NCBI RefSeq assembly: GCF_900096895.1
Contig: NZ_FMYO01000009.1
Location: 1-64,000, forward strand
DNA: 64,000 nucleotides
Direction: 5' to 3'
Source: Acinetobacter kookii
GTDB taxonomy: Bacteria; Pseudomonadota; Gammaproteobacteria; Pseudomonadales; Moraxellaceae
Shown: one piece after another, positions 34,910 through 44,019 of the stretch
Position numbering within the stretch: position 1 is the first letter of the stretch
Layout of the letters: each line of letters opens with the position of its first letter
The notes under the pieces: generated by a model
Database searches by the model: none
What the model was told of the DNA's origin: nothing
The model's input: only the letters and a program-made list of their open reading frames with translations
Program-made: the position numbers and the translations under genes

Positions 34910-36244
34910 ATGAAAATAATAAAGTGTCTAGTATTGCTGTTATGCGTCTGTTCACTACCTGCATTTGCAAGTGAAGCTGCGACAAACACAGCCAATATTC
35001 AAGAAATACGTTTATCACTCGACAGCGTTTGGGTGGTCATCGGCGGGATTCTGGTGTTCTTGATGCAGGCCGGTTTTGCAATGGTAGAAAGTGGCTCTGT
35101 ACGCAGCAAGAATACCGTTAACGTATTAATGAAAAACTATATGGATGCTTGTCTGGGGGGATTGGTCTTCTGGTTGGTGGGCTTTGGGCTGATGTTCGGC
35201 ATGAACACTTCGGGCTGGATTGGCACCAGTCATTTTGCACCCGATAACATGGATGGCTGGCATTGGAATCTGCTGTTCTTTCAAATGATGTTTGCCGCTA
35301 CTGCAACCACAATTGCCAGTGGTGCCATGGCGGAGCGTATTCACTTTGTCGCTTATATTGTCGTTGCTGCCGTGGTCAGTGGCCTTATTTATCCTGTCTT
35401 TGGTAGTTGGGCATGGGGCAGTATTTTTGAGGGTACAGGCTGGTTAAAGGCCTTGGGGTTTATCGACTTCGCCGGTTCAACCGTGGTGCATTCCATCGGT
35501 GGTTGGGTCGCTTTGGCCGGAATCATTGTTTTGGGGCCGCGCTTGGGACGTTTTGGTCGTAATGGACAAAGTCATTTTTTGGCGGGACATAACTTGCCCT
35601 TGGTAGCCTTGGGTGGTTTTATCCTATGGTTTGCATGGTTCGGTTTTAATGCGGCATCCACGGTGAATGCCAATGTCAGTATTGGCCGGATTGCTTTAAA
35701 TACCCATCTGGCCGCCTGTGCTGCTGCGGTGGCTTATATGTTGTATGCCTTGGTTCGTGGCAAGGCAATCCTGATGAAGACCACCATTAATGCCTCATTG
35801 GGCGGTTTGGTGGGTATTACGGCAGGTTGTGCAACCATGTCGCCACTTTTTGCCGTCATCACCGGTGCCATTGCAGGTTTGCTGGTAAGTACCTTGCCGG
35901 TCTTAATGGAAAAATTAAAACTGGATGATGTCGTGGATGCAGTGACGGTACACGGTTTTTGCGGGGCGTGGGGAACAGTGGCTGCCGGCCTGTTTTTTGA
36001 AGCCGATATGTTCAACTCGCAAATTGTTTCCATTCAGGTGCTAGGGGTGCTGGCAGCATTTGCCTGGGGATTTGGAATCGCGCTGATTACCTTTAAGGTG
36101 CTAAAGAAAATGCTGGGGAGTTTGCGTGTCGGAACGCAACATGAACAGCGCGGTCTGGATTATACCGAACATGCCGAGCTGTCTTATCCTGAATTTCAGC
36201 GCGATGTGACTTTTGAAACAGATGATATTACCAGACGCCACTGA
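34910..36244 (+). CDS. amt: Ammonium transporter Amt
   Basis: 444 residues. A cleavable signal-like helix (ending near AFA) precedes 11 membrane helices. Landmarks are GSVRSKNTVNVLMKN, the first pore His in STVVHSIGGWVALAG, LWFAWFGFNAAS, and the second pore His in AVTVHGFCGAWGT. It conducts ammonium across the inner membrane. I start at ATG 34910, preceded by AGGGGGA. A sigma-54 promoter lies just upstream. No glnK is adjacent, unlike the usual glnK-amtB pair; an unknown gene follows 21 bases downstream instead. Confidence 0.94.
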   Translation: MKIIKCLVLLLCVCSLPAFASEAATNTANIQEIRLSLDSVWVVIGGILVFLMQAGFAMVESGSVRSKNTVNVLMKNYMDACLGGLVFWLVGFGLMFGMNTSGWIGTSHFAPDNMDGWHWNLLFFQMMFAATATTIASGAMAERIHFVAYIVVAAVVSGLIYPVFGSWAWGSIFEGTGWLKALGFIDFAGSTVVHSIGGWVALAGIIVLGPRLGRFGRNGQSHFLAGHNLPLVALGGFILWFAWFGFNAASTVNANVSIGRIALNTHLAACAAAVAYMLYALVRGKAILMKTTINASLGGLVGITAGCATMSPLFAVITGAIAGLLVSTLPVLMEKLKLDDVVDAVTVHGFCGAWGTVAAGLFFEADMFNSQIVSIQVLGVLAAFAWGFGIALITFKVLKKMLGSLRVGTQHEQRGLDYTEHAELSYPEFQRDVTFETDDITRRH

Positions 36245-36265
36245 ACCAAGAAGGGGAGTTTAGCT

Positions 36266-36886
36266 ATGCCAAATGAATTACTCACTGTGATGCAAAAGAA
36301 ACAGGCAATTGAGCGCGGTTTAAGCCATTATTTGCAAGGAACTGTACTGGAACGGGTATTGAATTACTGGGAACAGGAGTATGGCGACAAGCCTTCATTT
36401 GTACTCAACCGTTTTATGAATGATATTTGCAATACCGATGAATTGCGTGTTCAGCGCAAGGAAATGTTGAAACAGGTGTTATGCGAAATGTCGGCGGTTG
36501 AAAAACAGGTGCTACTGGATACCAAGCCGAAAGTGCAAACGGAAGAGCTGACAGAGGTGCCGATTTCAGCCGATTTTGCCGATGCTTTTTTTGATTTGAT
36601 TAATGGGGTAGTGCAAACAGTAGCTACAGCTGATCAGAATGATTTTAATGCGGAAGTGAAAAATCATGTCCAAGCCCTGGGCATTGCCATTCAGCAATCC
36701 GCGAATCTGAATGATGCTGCTTTTACGGAATGTTTGCCGCTTACCAGTTATGCTCAGGTGATTACTGCATCCTATGAATGCTATTGCGAATTTTATGGGC
36801 CAAGCAAGGCCGATCAGGTCTATGCACGGGTGAAAATGGACATCAAGAGCAAATATCCTTCTGTGGATTTACATCACTTATTATAG
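36266..36886 (+). CDS. Unknown protein co-transcribed with amt
   Basis: 206 residues, soluble, rich in Glu/Lys/Gln and predicted to be mostly helical, with no signal peptide. I recognise no domain. A C-terminal segment YGPSKADQVYARVKMDIK looks well structured. A strong AAGGGGAG site precedes the ATG and the gap to amt is only 21 bases, so it should share the sigma-54 promoter. A terminator follows at 36955. A role in nitrogen-limited growth is an inference from context only. Confidence 0.7.
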   Translation: MPNELLTVMQKKQAIERGLSHYLQGTVLERVLNYWEQEYGDKPSFVLNRFMNDICNTDELRVQRKEMLKQVLCEMSAVEKQVLLDTKPKVQTEELTEVPISADFADAFFDLINGVVQTVATADQNDFNAEVKNHVQALGIAIQQSANLNDAAFTECLPLTSYAQVITASYECYCEFYGPSKADQVYARVKMDIKSKYPSVDLHHLL

Positions 36887-36954
36887 TGGATTAATCTGGA
36901 TGGAGTGGATGTTCGGTCTAAAGTTCAGGCTGGGCATCCCCAAAACAGCAGCAC

Positions 36955-36985
36955 AAAAAAAGCGACCTGAAGGTCGCTTTTTTAA
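36955..36985. terminator. Terminator between the amt operon and rsfS
   Basis: AAAAAAAGCGACCT / AGGTCGCTTTTTT hairpin with A and T tracts on both sides. It sits between the converging amt operon and rsfS gene and can serve both. Confidence 0.88.
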
Positions 36986-36986
36986 T

Positions 36987-37388
36987 TTAGGCTACTGATT
37001 CTGGAGTTGCGCGCCATAAGCTTTCCAGATCGTAAAATTTACGCGCTGTTGGAAGCATGACGTGAACGACAACAAAACCAAGATCGATGAGGATCCATTC
37101 GGCATCACGTTCACCTTCAACGCCGAGAGGGCGGAAACCTGCTTTACGTGCTTCTTCAGCAACATTGTCTGCAAGGGCTTTAATGTGACGGGTTGATGTA
37201 CCACTCGCAATGACCATGGCATCTGCCACATTGCTGATTGAGCTGACATCAAGTTCTAGAATATCTTTTGCTTTTACATCTAAGAGGGCTTCATGTACAA
37301 CTTTTAAGCAAGCTTGTACATCTTTAGCATGAGCATTCATTGCGTGTTCGAGAGAATTAGAAGCGCTGGGCGATGGTTCTAAATTCAT
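36987..37388 (-). CDS. rsfS: Ribosome silencing factor RsfS
   Basis: 133 residues. The Iojap/RsfS core has DILELDVS, ADAMVIASGTSTRHIKALAD, and GERDAEWILIDLGFVVVHVML followed by ARKFYDLESLW. It binds ribosomal protein uL14 and blocks 30S-50S joining in starvation. I use ATG 37388 (MNLEPSPS); a GTG ten codons upstream and an ATG 16 codons downstream are alternatives, and none has a strong ribosome site. The linked nadD is not here. Confidence 0.9.
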   Translation of the reverse strand: MNLEPSPSASNSLEHAMNAHAKDVQACLKVVHEALLDVKAKDILELDVSSISNVADAMVIASGTSTRHIKALADNVAEEARKAGFRPLGVEGERDAEWILIDLGFVVVHVMLPTARKFYDLESLWRATPESVA

Positions 37389-37465
37389 AAAAGGTTTAAT
37401 TTCCGGACAATATCTCACTGTGTAATATAGCGGTTTTGGGGCTAAATTTCAAATCTGTTCATAAT

Positions 37466-38260
37466 TTAACTTTGTGGATGTTTTGCAAAATATTTATCTT
37501 TCCAGGCAAAGGAATGGCTGGAATGCGCTTGGGGCTTGTATTCTGCCGCGGTGAAACCCGTATAGGGACTTTGGCTTAACCATTGAAAAATGTCTGCGTA
37601 TGGAATTTGTGCAGTATCAGGCTGATGACGTCCCGGGCAGTCTGCAAACTGGATATGCCCAATATCCTGAATATTTTCCTTTAAGCCTTGCAGCACATCT
37701 TCACCCATCATCGCCATGTGATAGCAGTCATATTGCATTTTCAGCGCAGGGTGTCGTACAGCTTCCAGCATCTCCTGGGCCTGGGCAATATTCTGTACCA
37801 GAAAGCGCGGCATGTCGGTGCCATTAATCATTTCAAACACCGGTTGGATGTTGTGTACAGCAAACATGGAACAGGCCAGTTTTAAATTTTTTGCCAGTGT
37901 ATTTAAGCAAGGCAACAGATCTGAATCGAGCGGTTGCTTGCCGGCCAAAATATTCACACTGGATACATTCAGTGCGGTGGCATATTCAATGGCCTTTTCC
38001 AGGGCACGATGAAATTCAATTTCTTGACCCGGTACGCCAGCCAGACCATTGCCGCCTTGCATCAGGTCACCTGCAGGTACATTAATCAGGCACAAGCCAA
38101 GATCATGCAGGGTCAGTTGGGTCTGAATCTGTTCAATGCTGAGTTCATAGGGAAACTGAATTTCCACATACTGAAATCCGTGCGCGCGCGCCAGAGCAAA
38201 GCGCTCAATCAAAGGTACTTCAGTAAAAATCATGGATAAATTTACCGCCAGCTTCATCAT
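37466..38260 (-). CDS. hyi: Hydroxypyruvate isomerase-like TIM-barrel protein
   Basis: 264 residues of the AP-endonuclease-2/xylose-isomerase-like TIM barrel. MKLAVNLSMIFTEVPLIERF at the N-terminus and VNILAGKQPLD in the middle, with metal-ligand Glu/His/Asp in VFEMING, QYDCYHMAMM and EYKPQ, match Hyi/OtnI. It interconverts hydroxypyruvate and tartronate semialdehyde, or a related 2-oxo-sugar acid. AGGAG precedes the ATG by 7 bases. It is the downstream partner of the GlxR-like gene (34-base gap). Confidence 0.82.
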   Translation of the reverse strand: MMKLAVNLSMIFTEVPLIERFALARAHGFQYVEIQFPYELSIEQIQTQLTLHDLGLCLINVPAGDLMQGGNGLAGVPGQEIEFHRALEKAIEYATALNVSSVNILAGKQPLDSDLLPCLNTLAKNLKLACSMFAVHNIQPVFEMINGTDMPRFLVQNIAQAQEMLEAVRHPALKMQYDCYHMAMMGEDVLQGLKENIQDIGHIQFADCPGRHQPDTAQIPYADIFQWLSQSPYTGFTAAEYKPQAHSSHSFAWKDKYFAKHPQS

Positions 38261-38294
38261 GCTGTTACTCCTTGCGTGCTAAGAAATGATCTGC

Positions 38295-39161
38295 TCAAGA
38301 TTCAACCAGTTGAATGACAGTTGCCAGGTCAGCCTCAGCATAGCCGTTATTTTGGTGGGTTTTCAATTGTGAAAGAGCCTGTTTTGCGACAGGAATATTT
38401 AAATTGAACTGTTCAGCCAGCTGCATGGCATTATTCAGGTCTTTGGACAGGGTTTGCACTTTCCATTGCACCGGCTCAAAAGTATGCGTTGCCATACGCG
38501 GGCTTAAGATCTGAAACGGTTTCGAGTCGGCAAAACCACCGGCAAGCGCAGGGGCAAGCAAGGTGGTATCTACACCTGCCTGTCTGGCTAAGGCCACTGC
38601 TTCTGCAATCAAGGTGCTGTTTGCTGCAACAATCAGCTGATTGCAGATTTTGGTGGCTTGCCCGGTACCTGTTTCGCCCATACGCGTTACACGTTGCGAG
38701 AGCACATTATAAATCAGCGATAAATCTTGAATGGTTTGCGTGTCGCCACCGGCAAAGATCACCAGCGTGCCCTGTTCGGCACCTGCGGTACCCCCGGAAA
38801 CAGGCGAGTCAATCCATTGCACTTGCTGGTTTTGTGCCTGCTGTGCCAAAGCTTTGGTTTTATCCACAGATAAACTGGAGAAATCCACAATCACTTGACC
38901 CGCAGTCAGTTGATGCTGGATGTGATCAAACACCGCCTGTACAGCAGCATCATCGGCCAGACAGGTCAGAATCACCGGATATTGCCCAATATTTTGCACG
39001 TCTAGGGCAGTAGCGCCCATATCAATCAGCACGTCACAGGCGGACGCCGTTCTGTTCCATACCGCCACGTCAAAACCGGCCTGAATCAGCCGGGTCGCCA
39101 TGCGGCTGCCCATGAGACCCATGCCTAGGAATGCGATTTTTGTATTACGATCAAAACTCAT
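38295..39161 (-). CDS. Beta-hydroxyacid dehydrogenase (tartronate semialdehyde reductase-like)
   Basis: 288 residues. The N-terminal Rossmann motif is AFLGMGLMGSRMATRL, with VWNRT for NADP preference. DSPVSGGTAGAEQGTL is the family substrate loop, and the catalytic Lys lies in GTGQATKICNQL. The family includes 2-hydroxy-3-oxopropionate reductase (GarR/GlxR) and 3-hydroxyisobutyrate dehydrogenase. Pairing with hyi favours the GlxR role, reducing tartronate semialdehyde to glycerate. No glyoxylate carboligase is nearby. Confidence 0.8.
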   Translation of the reverse strand: MSFDRNTKIAFLGMGLMGSRMATRLIQAGFDVAVWNRTASACDVLIDMGATALDVQNIGQYPVILTCLADDAAVQAVFDHIQHQLTAGQVIVDFSSLSVDKTKALAQQAQNQQVQWIDSPVSGGTAGAEQGTLVIFAGGDTQTIQDLSLIYNVLSQRVTRMGETGTGQATKICNQLIVAANSTLIAEAVALARQAGVDTTLLAPALAGGFADSKPFQILSPRMATHTFEPVQWKVQTLSKDLNNAMQLAEQFNLNIPVAKQALSQLKTHQNNGYAEADLATVIQLVES

Positions 39162-39197
39162 GTGTTTTTCTCTGGACCATGCTGTTATTGGACTATT

Positions 39198-39986
39198 TTA
39201 CTTATATTGGCGCGGTAAAAACTGAACTTCCGGGTTCTTGTCTTTTTTACGGGCCAATTTACTGTTTTTGCCCAACAGTAATTTCAGTTGCCAGATTTTC
39301 TCCAGGCGTAATGATTTTTTCGGTTCATGTTGCATGGCATCAAGAACCTGTTTAGCCGCTGCCAGTGCATCCGGAGAACGTTGCAGCATTTCTTCTGCAA
39401 TTGCTTGGGCTTTGCTCATTGGTGATTCATCCAGATGCGTCACCAAACCAATCTCTTTTGCATAGCTGGCGTCAAAAATACGCCCGGTCAAGGTCAGTTC
39501 TTTGGCCAGATCGACACTGATGATGCCTTTAATGGAACGGGTCAGTCCCATGTCCGGCACCAGTCCCCAGCGGCTTTCCATAATCGACATTTTGGTGTCC
39601 GGATGGGCAATACGAATATCGGCTGCCAAAGCCAGTTGCATGCCGGCACCCAGACAATAGCCTTCGATTGCCGCAATGACCGGTACAGGCAGTTCCTGCC
39701 AGATTAAAAAAGCTTTCTGGAACAGGCTTTGTCCCGGTTTGAGCAGCTCCCAGGCTGCATAAGCGGTATTTTTTGGCGCATTTAAATCGGCCAGGTCAAT
39801 TCCGGCACTAAAGACATGCGCTTCGCCGGTTAAAATGACACAGCGAATGGAGCGGTCCTTTTTAATTTGTTTGGCGGCATGCACCAGTTCGCGCAATAAA
39901 GCAAAGCTCATGGCATTGCGCTTTTCTGGACGGTTTAAGGAAACGGTGGCAATGCCATTATTTTTTTCTATGCGAAGTAAAGCCAT
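39198..39986 (-). CDS. Crotonase/enoyl-CoA hydratase-family protein
   Basis: 262 residues with the crotonase fold: SLNRPEKRNAMS at the N-terminus, the oxyanion loop HVFSAGIDLADL, and CLGAGMQLALAADIRI. The two glutamates of classical enoyl-CoA hydratase are replaced: Gln in GAGMQL and Asp in WGLVPDMGLT. It is therefore probably not a simple hydratase; isomerase or hydrolase chemistry on an acyl-CoA is possible. Upstream of the GlxR-like gene, with a 36-base gap, so the three may form an operon. Confidence 0.83.
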   Translation of the reverse strand: MALLRIEKNNGIATVSLNRPEKRNAMSFALLRELVHAAKQIKKDRSIRCVILTGEAHVFSAGIDLADLNAPKNTAYAAWELLKPGQSLFQKAFLIWQELPVPVIAAIEGYCLGAGMQLALAADIRIAHPDTKMSIMESRWGLVPDMGLTRSIKGIISVDLAKELTLTGRIFDASYAKEIGLVTHLDESPMSKAQAIAEEMLQRSPDALAAAKQVLDAMQHEPKKSLRLEKIWQLKLLLGKNSKLARKKDKNPEVQFLPRQYK

Positions 39987-40114
39987 GAGTTAGACCTGTA
40001 TTTTTATATGGTTTTGAGCATAACACGGGTATTTCTCTGATACATGCCGCGATACATGACAGCAGAGTCACATCTAAACATAGACGTGGCTTCTAGAACT
40101 CGGCTAGACCATGA

Positions 40115-42925
40115 TCAGATACTTTGCCTGTTTAAAATTTGCTGTGAGGCCTGTTCAACCTGCTGAATGACCGACTGCAATTCATCAAAGCGTTTCAGAG
40201 TTTCCTGAATAAAGGCTTCATCCGCCTTGCGGCGTTCTTTACGTAAGGAAGAAACAAACTGTTCAAATCCACCAGTGACTTCCTGCAGGCGAGGAACACC
40301 GACATAACGGGTCGCCCCATATAAGCGGTGCAGCACATGTTCTAGTTGTGGAAAATCTTCCATTTCAATCAACTGCTGCATTTCATCCAGTTCTGTAGGG
40401 AAACTGTCGATCAGCATTTGCAGTAAATCGATGGCCAGATCTTCTTTATTGGCCGCCAGTTGCAGGCTTTGTTGCCAATCCAGAATATTGGGGTCCAGCG
40501 CTTCAATCAGAATGGACTTCTCGATGCTTTTCGCCTTTTTGAAGCTTTCCGAGGTCCAGTGGGTCAGAATCTGAATAATCTGTTCCATCTGAATCGGTTT
40601 GGTGACGTAATCATCCATACCGACCTGCAACAGTTTCTGCTTTTCATCCGCCAAGGCATGTGCGGTCAGGGCAATAATCGGCAGGCGCTTATGATTCTCC
40701 AGGGTCGACTCTAGCGAGCGAATGGCACGGGTGGTATCAATTCCGGACATCACCGGCATTTGAATATCCATAAACACCAAATCAAATGCCGGCAACTCCT
40801 GCTCGATGCGCTGCTGAATAATTTCAATGGCTTCCTGACCGCTTAAGGCCTTGGTGGTGGTGACATTCAGCTCTGCAAGCAGCGCTTCCAGAACAATCAG
40901 GTTCGGTAAATGGTCATCCACTGCCAGTACATGCAAACCTTGTCCATTAAACTCTTCATGCACATCCTGCTCGAAAACAGGCTGATTGCTGAGCAGCTGA
41001 ATCAAGGCACTACGGCTTAAAGGCTGATACAGCGGACGGGCGCGGTAATCGTTCAGCATGTTTGGATCGAGCGCCATCTGATAGCCATACACGGCAATAT
41101 TGCCGTGGTAGCGTTGACGGATTTCTTTCAGTAGCGCTTCGCCATCGCCGCTATGGTCGACAATCAGCCAGGTATTTTCATCGTTTGTCGGGAATTTATT
41201 CAGCTGGCTGAACAGATCCAGAATCGAACCGGTTTCCACATGATGCACACCATAATTTTCCAGATAATGGCGCAGAATGTTGGCGGTTGCAGGATGGGCC
41301 AAATAGGAAACCACCTGCATTTGTTCAAAGTGCGGATGCACAATTTCAATGTCTTCATCCACCACAAACATGGCGGTAAACCAGAAAGTTGAACCTTTTT
41401 CGGTCGGTGCGCGCTCCTGGTTGTCTTCAAAGCCAATTTGGCCCTGCATCAAATGCACCAGTTGTTTGGAAATGGCCAGGCCAAGTCCTGTACCGCCAAA
41501 TTGACGGGTCACCGAAGCATCGCCTTGCGAGAAGGATTCAAACAGTTTTTTCCGGTCTGTACCGCTCAGGCCAATGCCGCTGTCCTGCACGCTAAAGTGC
41601 AACAGGCATTGTCCGATATCGTCATGTTCCATGCGGGCACGGACAATAATTTCGCCATCCGGGGTAAATTTGATGGCATTGGAAATCAGGTTGGTCAGAA
41701 TCTGCTTGAAGCGTAAGGCATCGCCAATCACTTGCGTTGGCACATTGTCGGCATAATAGAATGCCATATCGATATGCTTTTGCGCAGCCAATGGCGAGAG
41801 CATATCCATCACGTCAAAAATGGCTTCTTCCAGGTCAAACGGGGCCGTTTCCAGTTCCAGCTTGCCGGCATCAATCTTGGAGAAATCCAGCACGTCATTA
41901 ATCAGCGCCAGCAGATGCGCAGATGATTTACGGATGGTTTGCAAATACAGGTTCTGCTCATTGCTCAGGTTGCCTTGGCGCAGCAATAAATGAATAAAGC
42001 CGTCAATACTGTTCAAGGGAGTACGCAGTTCATGGCTGATATTGGCCAGAAACACCGACTTGGACTGGTTGGCTGAAATCGCCTGGTCGCGTGCCTGACG
42101 ATAGGTAATGTTCTGAACTTCCAGGGTATCTAAAGTACGGCGCAAATCATCTTCGGTCTGTTCGGTATGTTCTTTGAGTTCCAGAAAGCTAAAGTGCAGG
42201 CGTTTCACCACGTTGGCAATATCGCGCTGCAATAAGCGCAATTCCCCGGTACTGTTAATCACCATGTGCTGATCAAGCGTGTCGGCATTCAGGCGCTGTA
42301 ACTGCATCCGGATTTCGTACATTGGCGCAATCCAGCGCCGTGAGTAGAAATTCAGGCACAGTAACAGCAGCAATAACGTCAGCAGGCCGGTGGCAATCAG
42401 CACAATCATGACCCGGTAGTGGGCAATTTCCAGGGGCTGGTTATCCAGCTCAATTACCAGTGTGGCCGGGTTATCGGTATGTTCATTAATTTTTAAGGCA
42501 TAGATATGATTGTGATTATGCAGGATAGGCCCGACAAAATCGGCTTTAGCGTCAATCTTGGGCCAAGCTTCCTGATCCTGAAAACCAATACTTAAACGGT
42601 TTCTGCCTTGGGGATCGATAATTGCGGCACGAATGAGATGTTTTTCATCCAGCATCACTTGCAGGGTATTACGAGCCTGATCATATTGCCATGGATAGCG
42701 GTTGAGCAGATCGAATGCAGCTTCGGCGGTAAGCTGATAGCGGGTCACAATCGCAATAGCCATCTGACGTTGCTGCGCACGTGAGGCATTGGATGTTTCG
42801 GATAAAACCAGCAATGCCCCCACACATGCCAAAACCATAATGGGGACAAAAATCATGGCGATGAGTTGTCCATAAGCATGATTTAAGTGTAGACGCTTAA
42901 ATAACTTTTTATTGATATTTGACAT
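40115..42925 (-). CDS. gacS: Hybrid sensor histidine kinase GacS/BarA
   Basis: 936 residues. Two membrane helices (about 20-42 and 175-200) flank a periplasmic sensor domain. HAMP and linker helices follow, then the histidine kinase phospho-acceptor site NISHELRTPLN and an ATPase domain (DSGIGLSG, GGTGLGLAIS). A degenerate receiver-like segment comes next, then a REC domain with LVFMDIQMPVM and a C-terminal Hpt domain with HVLHRLYGA. This is the GacS layout (His-Asp-His phosphorelay to GacA), a global regulator of virulence and secondary metabolism. Divergent from cysM, the usual neighbour. Confidence 0.93.
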   Translation of the reverse strand: MSNINKKLFKRLHLNHAYGQLIAMIFVPIMVLACVGALLVLSETSNASRAQQRQMAIAIVTRYQLTAEAAFDLLNRYPWQYDQARNTLQVMLDEKHLIRAAIIDPQGRNRLSIGFQDQEAWPKIDAKADFVGPILHNHNHIYALKINEHTDNPATLVIELDNQPLEIAHYRVMIVLIATGLLTLLLLLLCLNFYSRRWIAPMYEIRMQLQRLNADTLDQHMVINSTGELRLLQRDIANVVKRLHFSFLELKEHTEQTEDDLRRTLDTLEVQNITYRQARDQAISANQSKSVFLANISHELRTPLNSIDGFIHLLLRQGNLSNEQNLYLQTIRKSSAHLLALINDVLDFSKIDAGKLELETAPFDLEEAIFDVMDMLSPLAAQKHIDMAFYYADNVPTQVIGDALRFKQILTNLISNAIKFTPDGEIIVRARMEHDDIGQCLLHFSVQDSGIGLSGTDRKKLFESFSQGDASVTRQFGGTGLGLAISKQLVHLMQGQIGFEDNQERAPTEKGSTFWFTAMFVVDEDIEIVHPHFEQMQVVSYLAHPATANILRHYLENYGVHHVETGSILDLFSQLNKFPTNDENTWLIVDHSGDGEALLKEIRQRYHGNIAVYGYQMALDPNMLNDYRARPLYQPLSRSALIQLLSNQPVFEQDVHEEFNGQGLHVLAVDDHLPNLIVLEALLAELNVTTTKALSGQEAIEIIQQRIEQELPAFDLVFMDIQMPVMSGIDTTRAIRSLESTLENHKRLPIIALTAHALADEKQKLLQVGMDDYVTKPIQMEQIIQILTHWTSESFKKAKSIEKSILIEALDPNILDWQQSLQLAANKEDLAIDLLQMLIDSFPTELDEMQQLIEMEDFPQLEHVLHRLYGATRYVGVPRLQEVTGGFEQFVSSLRKERRKADEAFIQETLKRFDELQSVIQQVEQASQQILNRQSI

Positions 42926-43078
42926 GGTTAAAGCAGTTGATTCCCTATGCTTTGCATATTAGCACGCTTTATTTAAAACTGGCTGTGCTTTAATCACTTT
43001 CAATAAAAAGCCTGCTAAATGGGTGCAGGAGGAAGCATTTTTCCATACAATAGGCGCACCTCGATATAGGTGCAAATA

Positions 43079-43999
43079 ATGAGTAATACCACCCCTGATT
43101 TCCAAGCTGACGAATTTTTACTGGATCACTATGTAGGAAAAACGCCTCTGGTGCGTTTACAACGTCTGGCAAGTCACACTCAAGCAACAGTATTGGCGAA
43201 ACTTGAAGGGAACAATCCTGCAGGTTCGGTAAAAGACCGCCCAGCGTACAACATGATTATGCAGGCTGAAAAACGTGGTCAAATCAAGCCAGGCGATACA
43301 TTGATTGAAGCGACCAGTGGAAATACGGGAATTGCCTTGGCCATGGTGGCTGCCATGCGTGGCTATAAAATGAAACTCATTATGCCTGCAGGTTCAAGTC
43401 AGGAACGCAAAGATGCCATGCGTGCTTATGGCGCCGAGCTGATCGAGTCCGAGAATATGGAACAGGCGCGTGATATGGCGCTGCAAATGCAAGAAGAAGG
43501 AAAAGGACTGGTCTTAAACCAGTTTGGCAACCCGGACAATGTGGACGCCCATTACCGGACGACCGGTCCGGAAATCTGGCAGCAAACCGGCGGTAAAATT
43601 ACCCATTTCGTCAGTTCCATGGGAACGACAGGCACAATTATGGGGATTTCCAAATACCTAAAAGAACAAAATCCGGATATTCAGATTGTCGGTTTGCAAC
43701 CTTCGGAAGGTTCCAATATTGCCGGTATCCGTCGTTGGCCACAAGAATATCTACCTACCATTTTTGATCCTAAGCGGGTTGACCGCATTATGGACATTCC
43801 GCAAATTGAAGCGGAAAAAACCGCACGTCAACTGGCGCGCAAAGAAGGCATCAGTGCCGGAACCTCATCAGGCGGTGCCGTGTGGGCTTCCATTAAACTG
43901 GCTGAAGAAAATCCGGGTGCCGTAATTGTCTGCATCGTCTGTGACCGTGGTGACCGTTATCTGTCTACCGGTTTATTCTCTGTAGTCGACCCTGAATAA
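43079..43999 (+). CDS. cysM: Cysteine synthase B
   Basis: 306 residues, PLP-dependent beta-family enzyme. Lys52 in GSVKDRPAYN binds PLP. EATSGNTGIALA binds the substrate carboxylate and GTTGTIMG binds the phosphate. The ending VCDRGDRYLSTGLF fits CysM rather than CysK. It makes cysteine from O-acetylserine and sulfide or thiosulfate. I start at ATG 43079 (AGG 8 bases upstream), not the GTG three codons earlier. Confidence 0.93.
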   Translation: MSNTTPDFQADEFLLDHYVGKTPLVRLQRLASHTQATVLAKLEGNNPAGSVKDRPAYNMIMQAEKRGQIKPGDTLIEATSGNTGIALAMVAAMRGYKMKLIMPAGSSQERKDAMRAYGAELIESENMEQARDMALQMQEEGKGLVLNQFGNPDNVDAHYRTTGPEIWQQTGGKITHFVSSMGTTGTIMGISKYLKEQNPDIQIVGLQPSEGSNIAGIRRWPQEYLPTIFDPKRVDRIMDIPQIEAEKTARQLARKEGISAGTSSGGAVWASIKLAEENPGAVIVCIVCDRGDRYLSTGLFSVVDPE

Positions 44000-44019
44000 T
44001 TAAAAAACTGTGAGATGAA

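Noticed and set aside
36987..37252. Open frame in another frame of rsfS
   Set aside because: No family match; the RsfS frame fits throughout.
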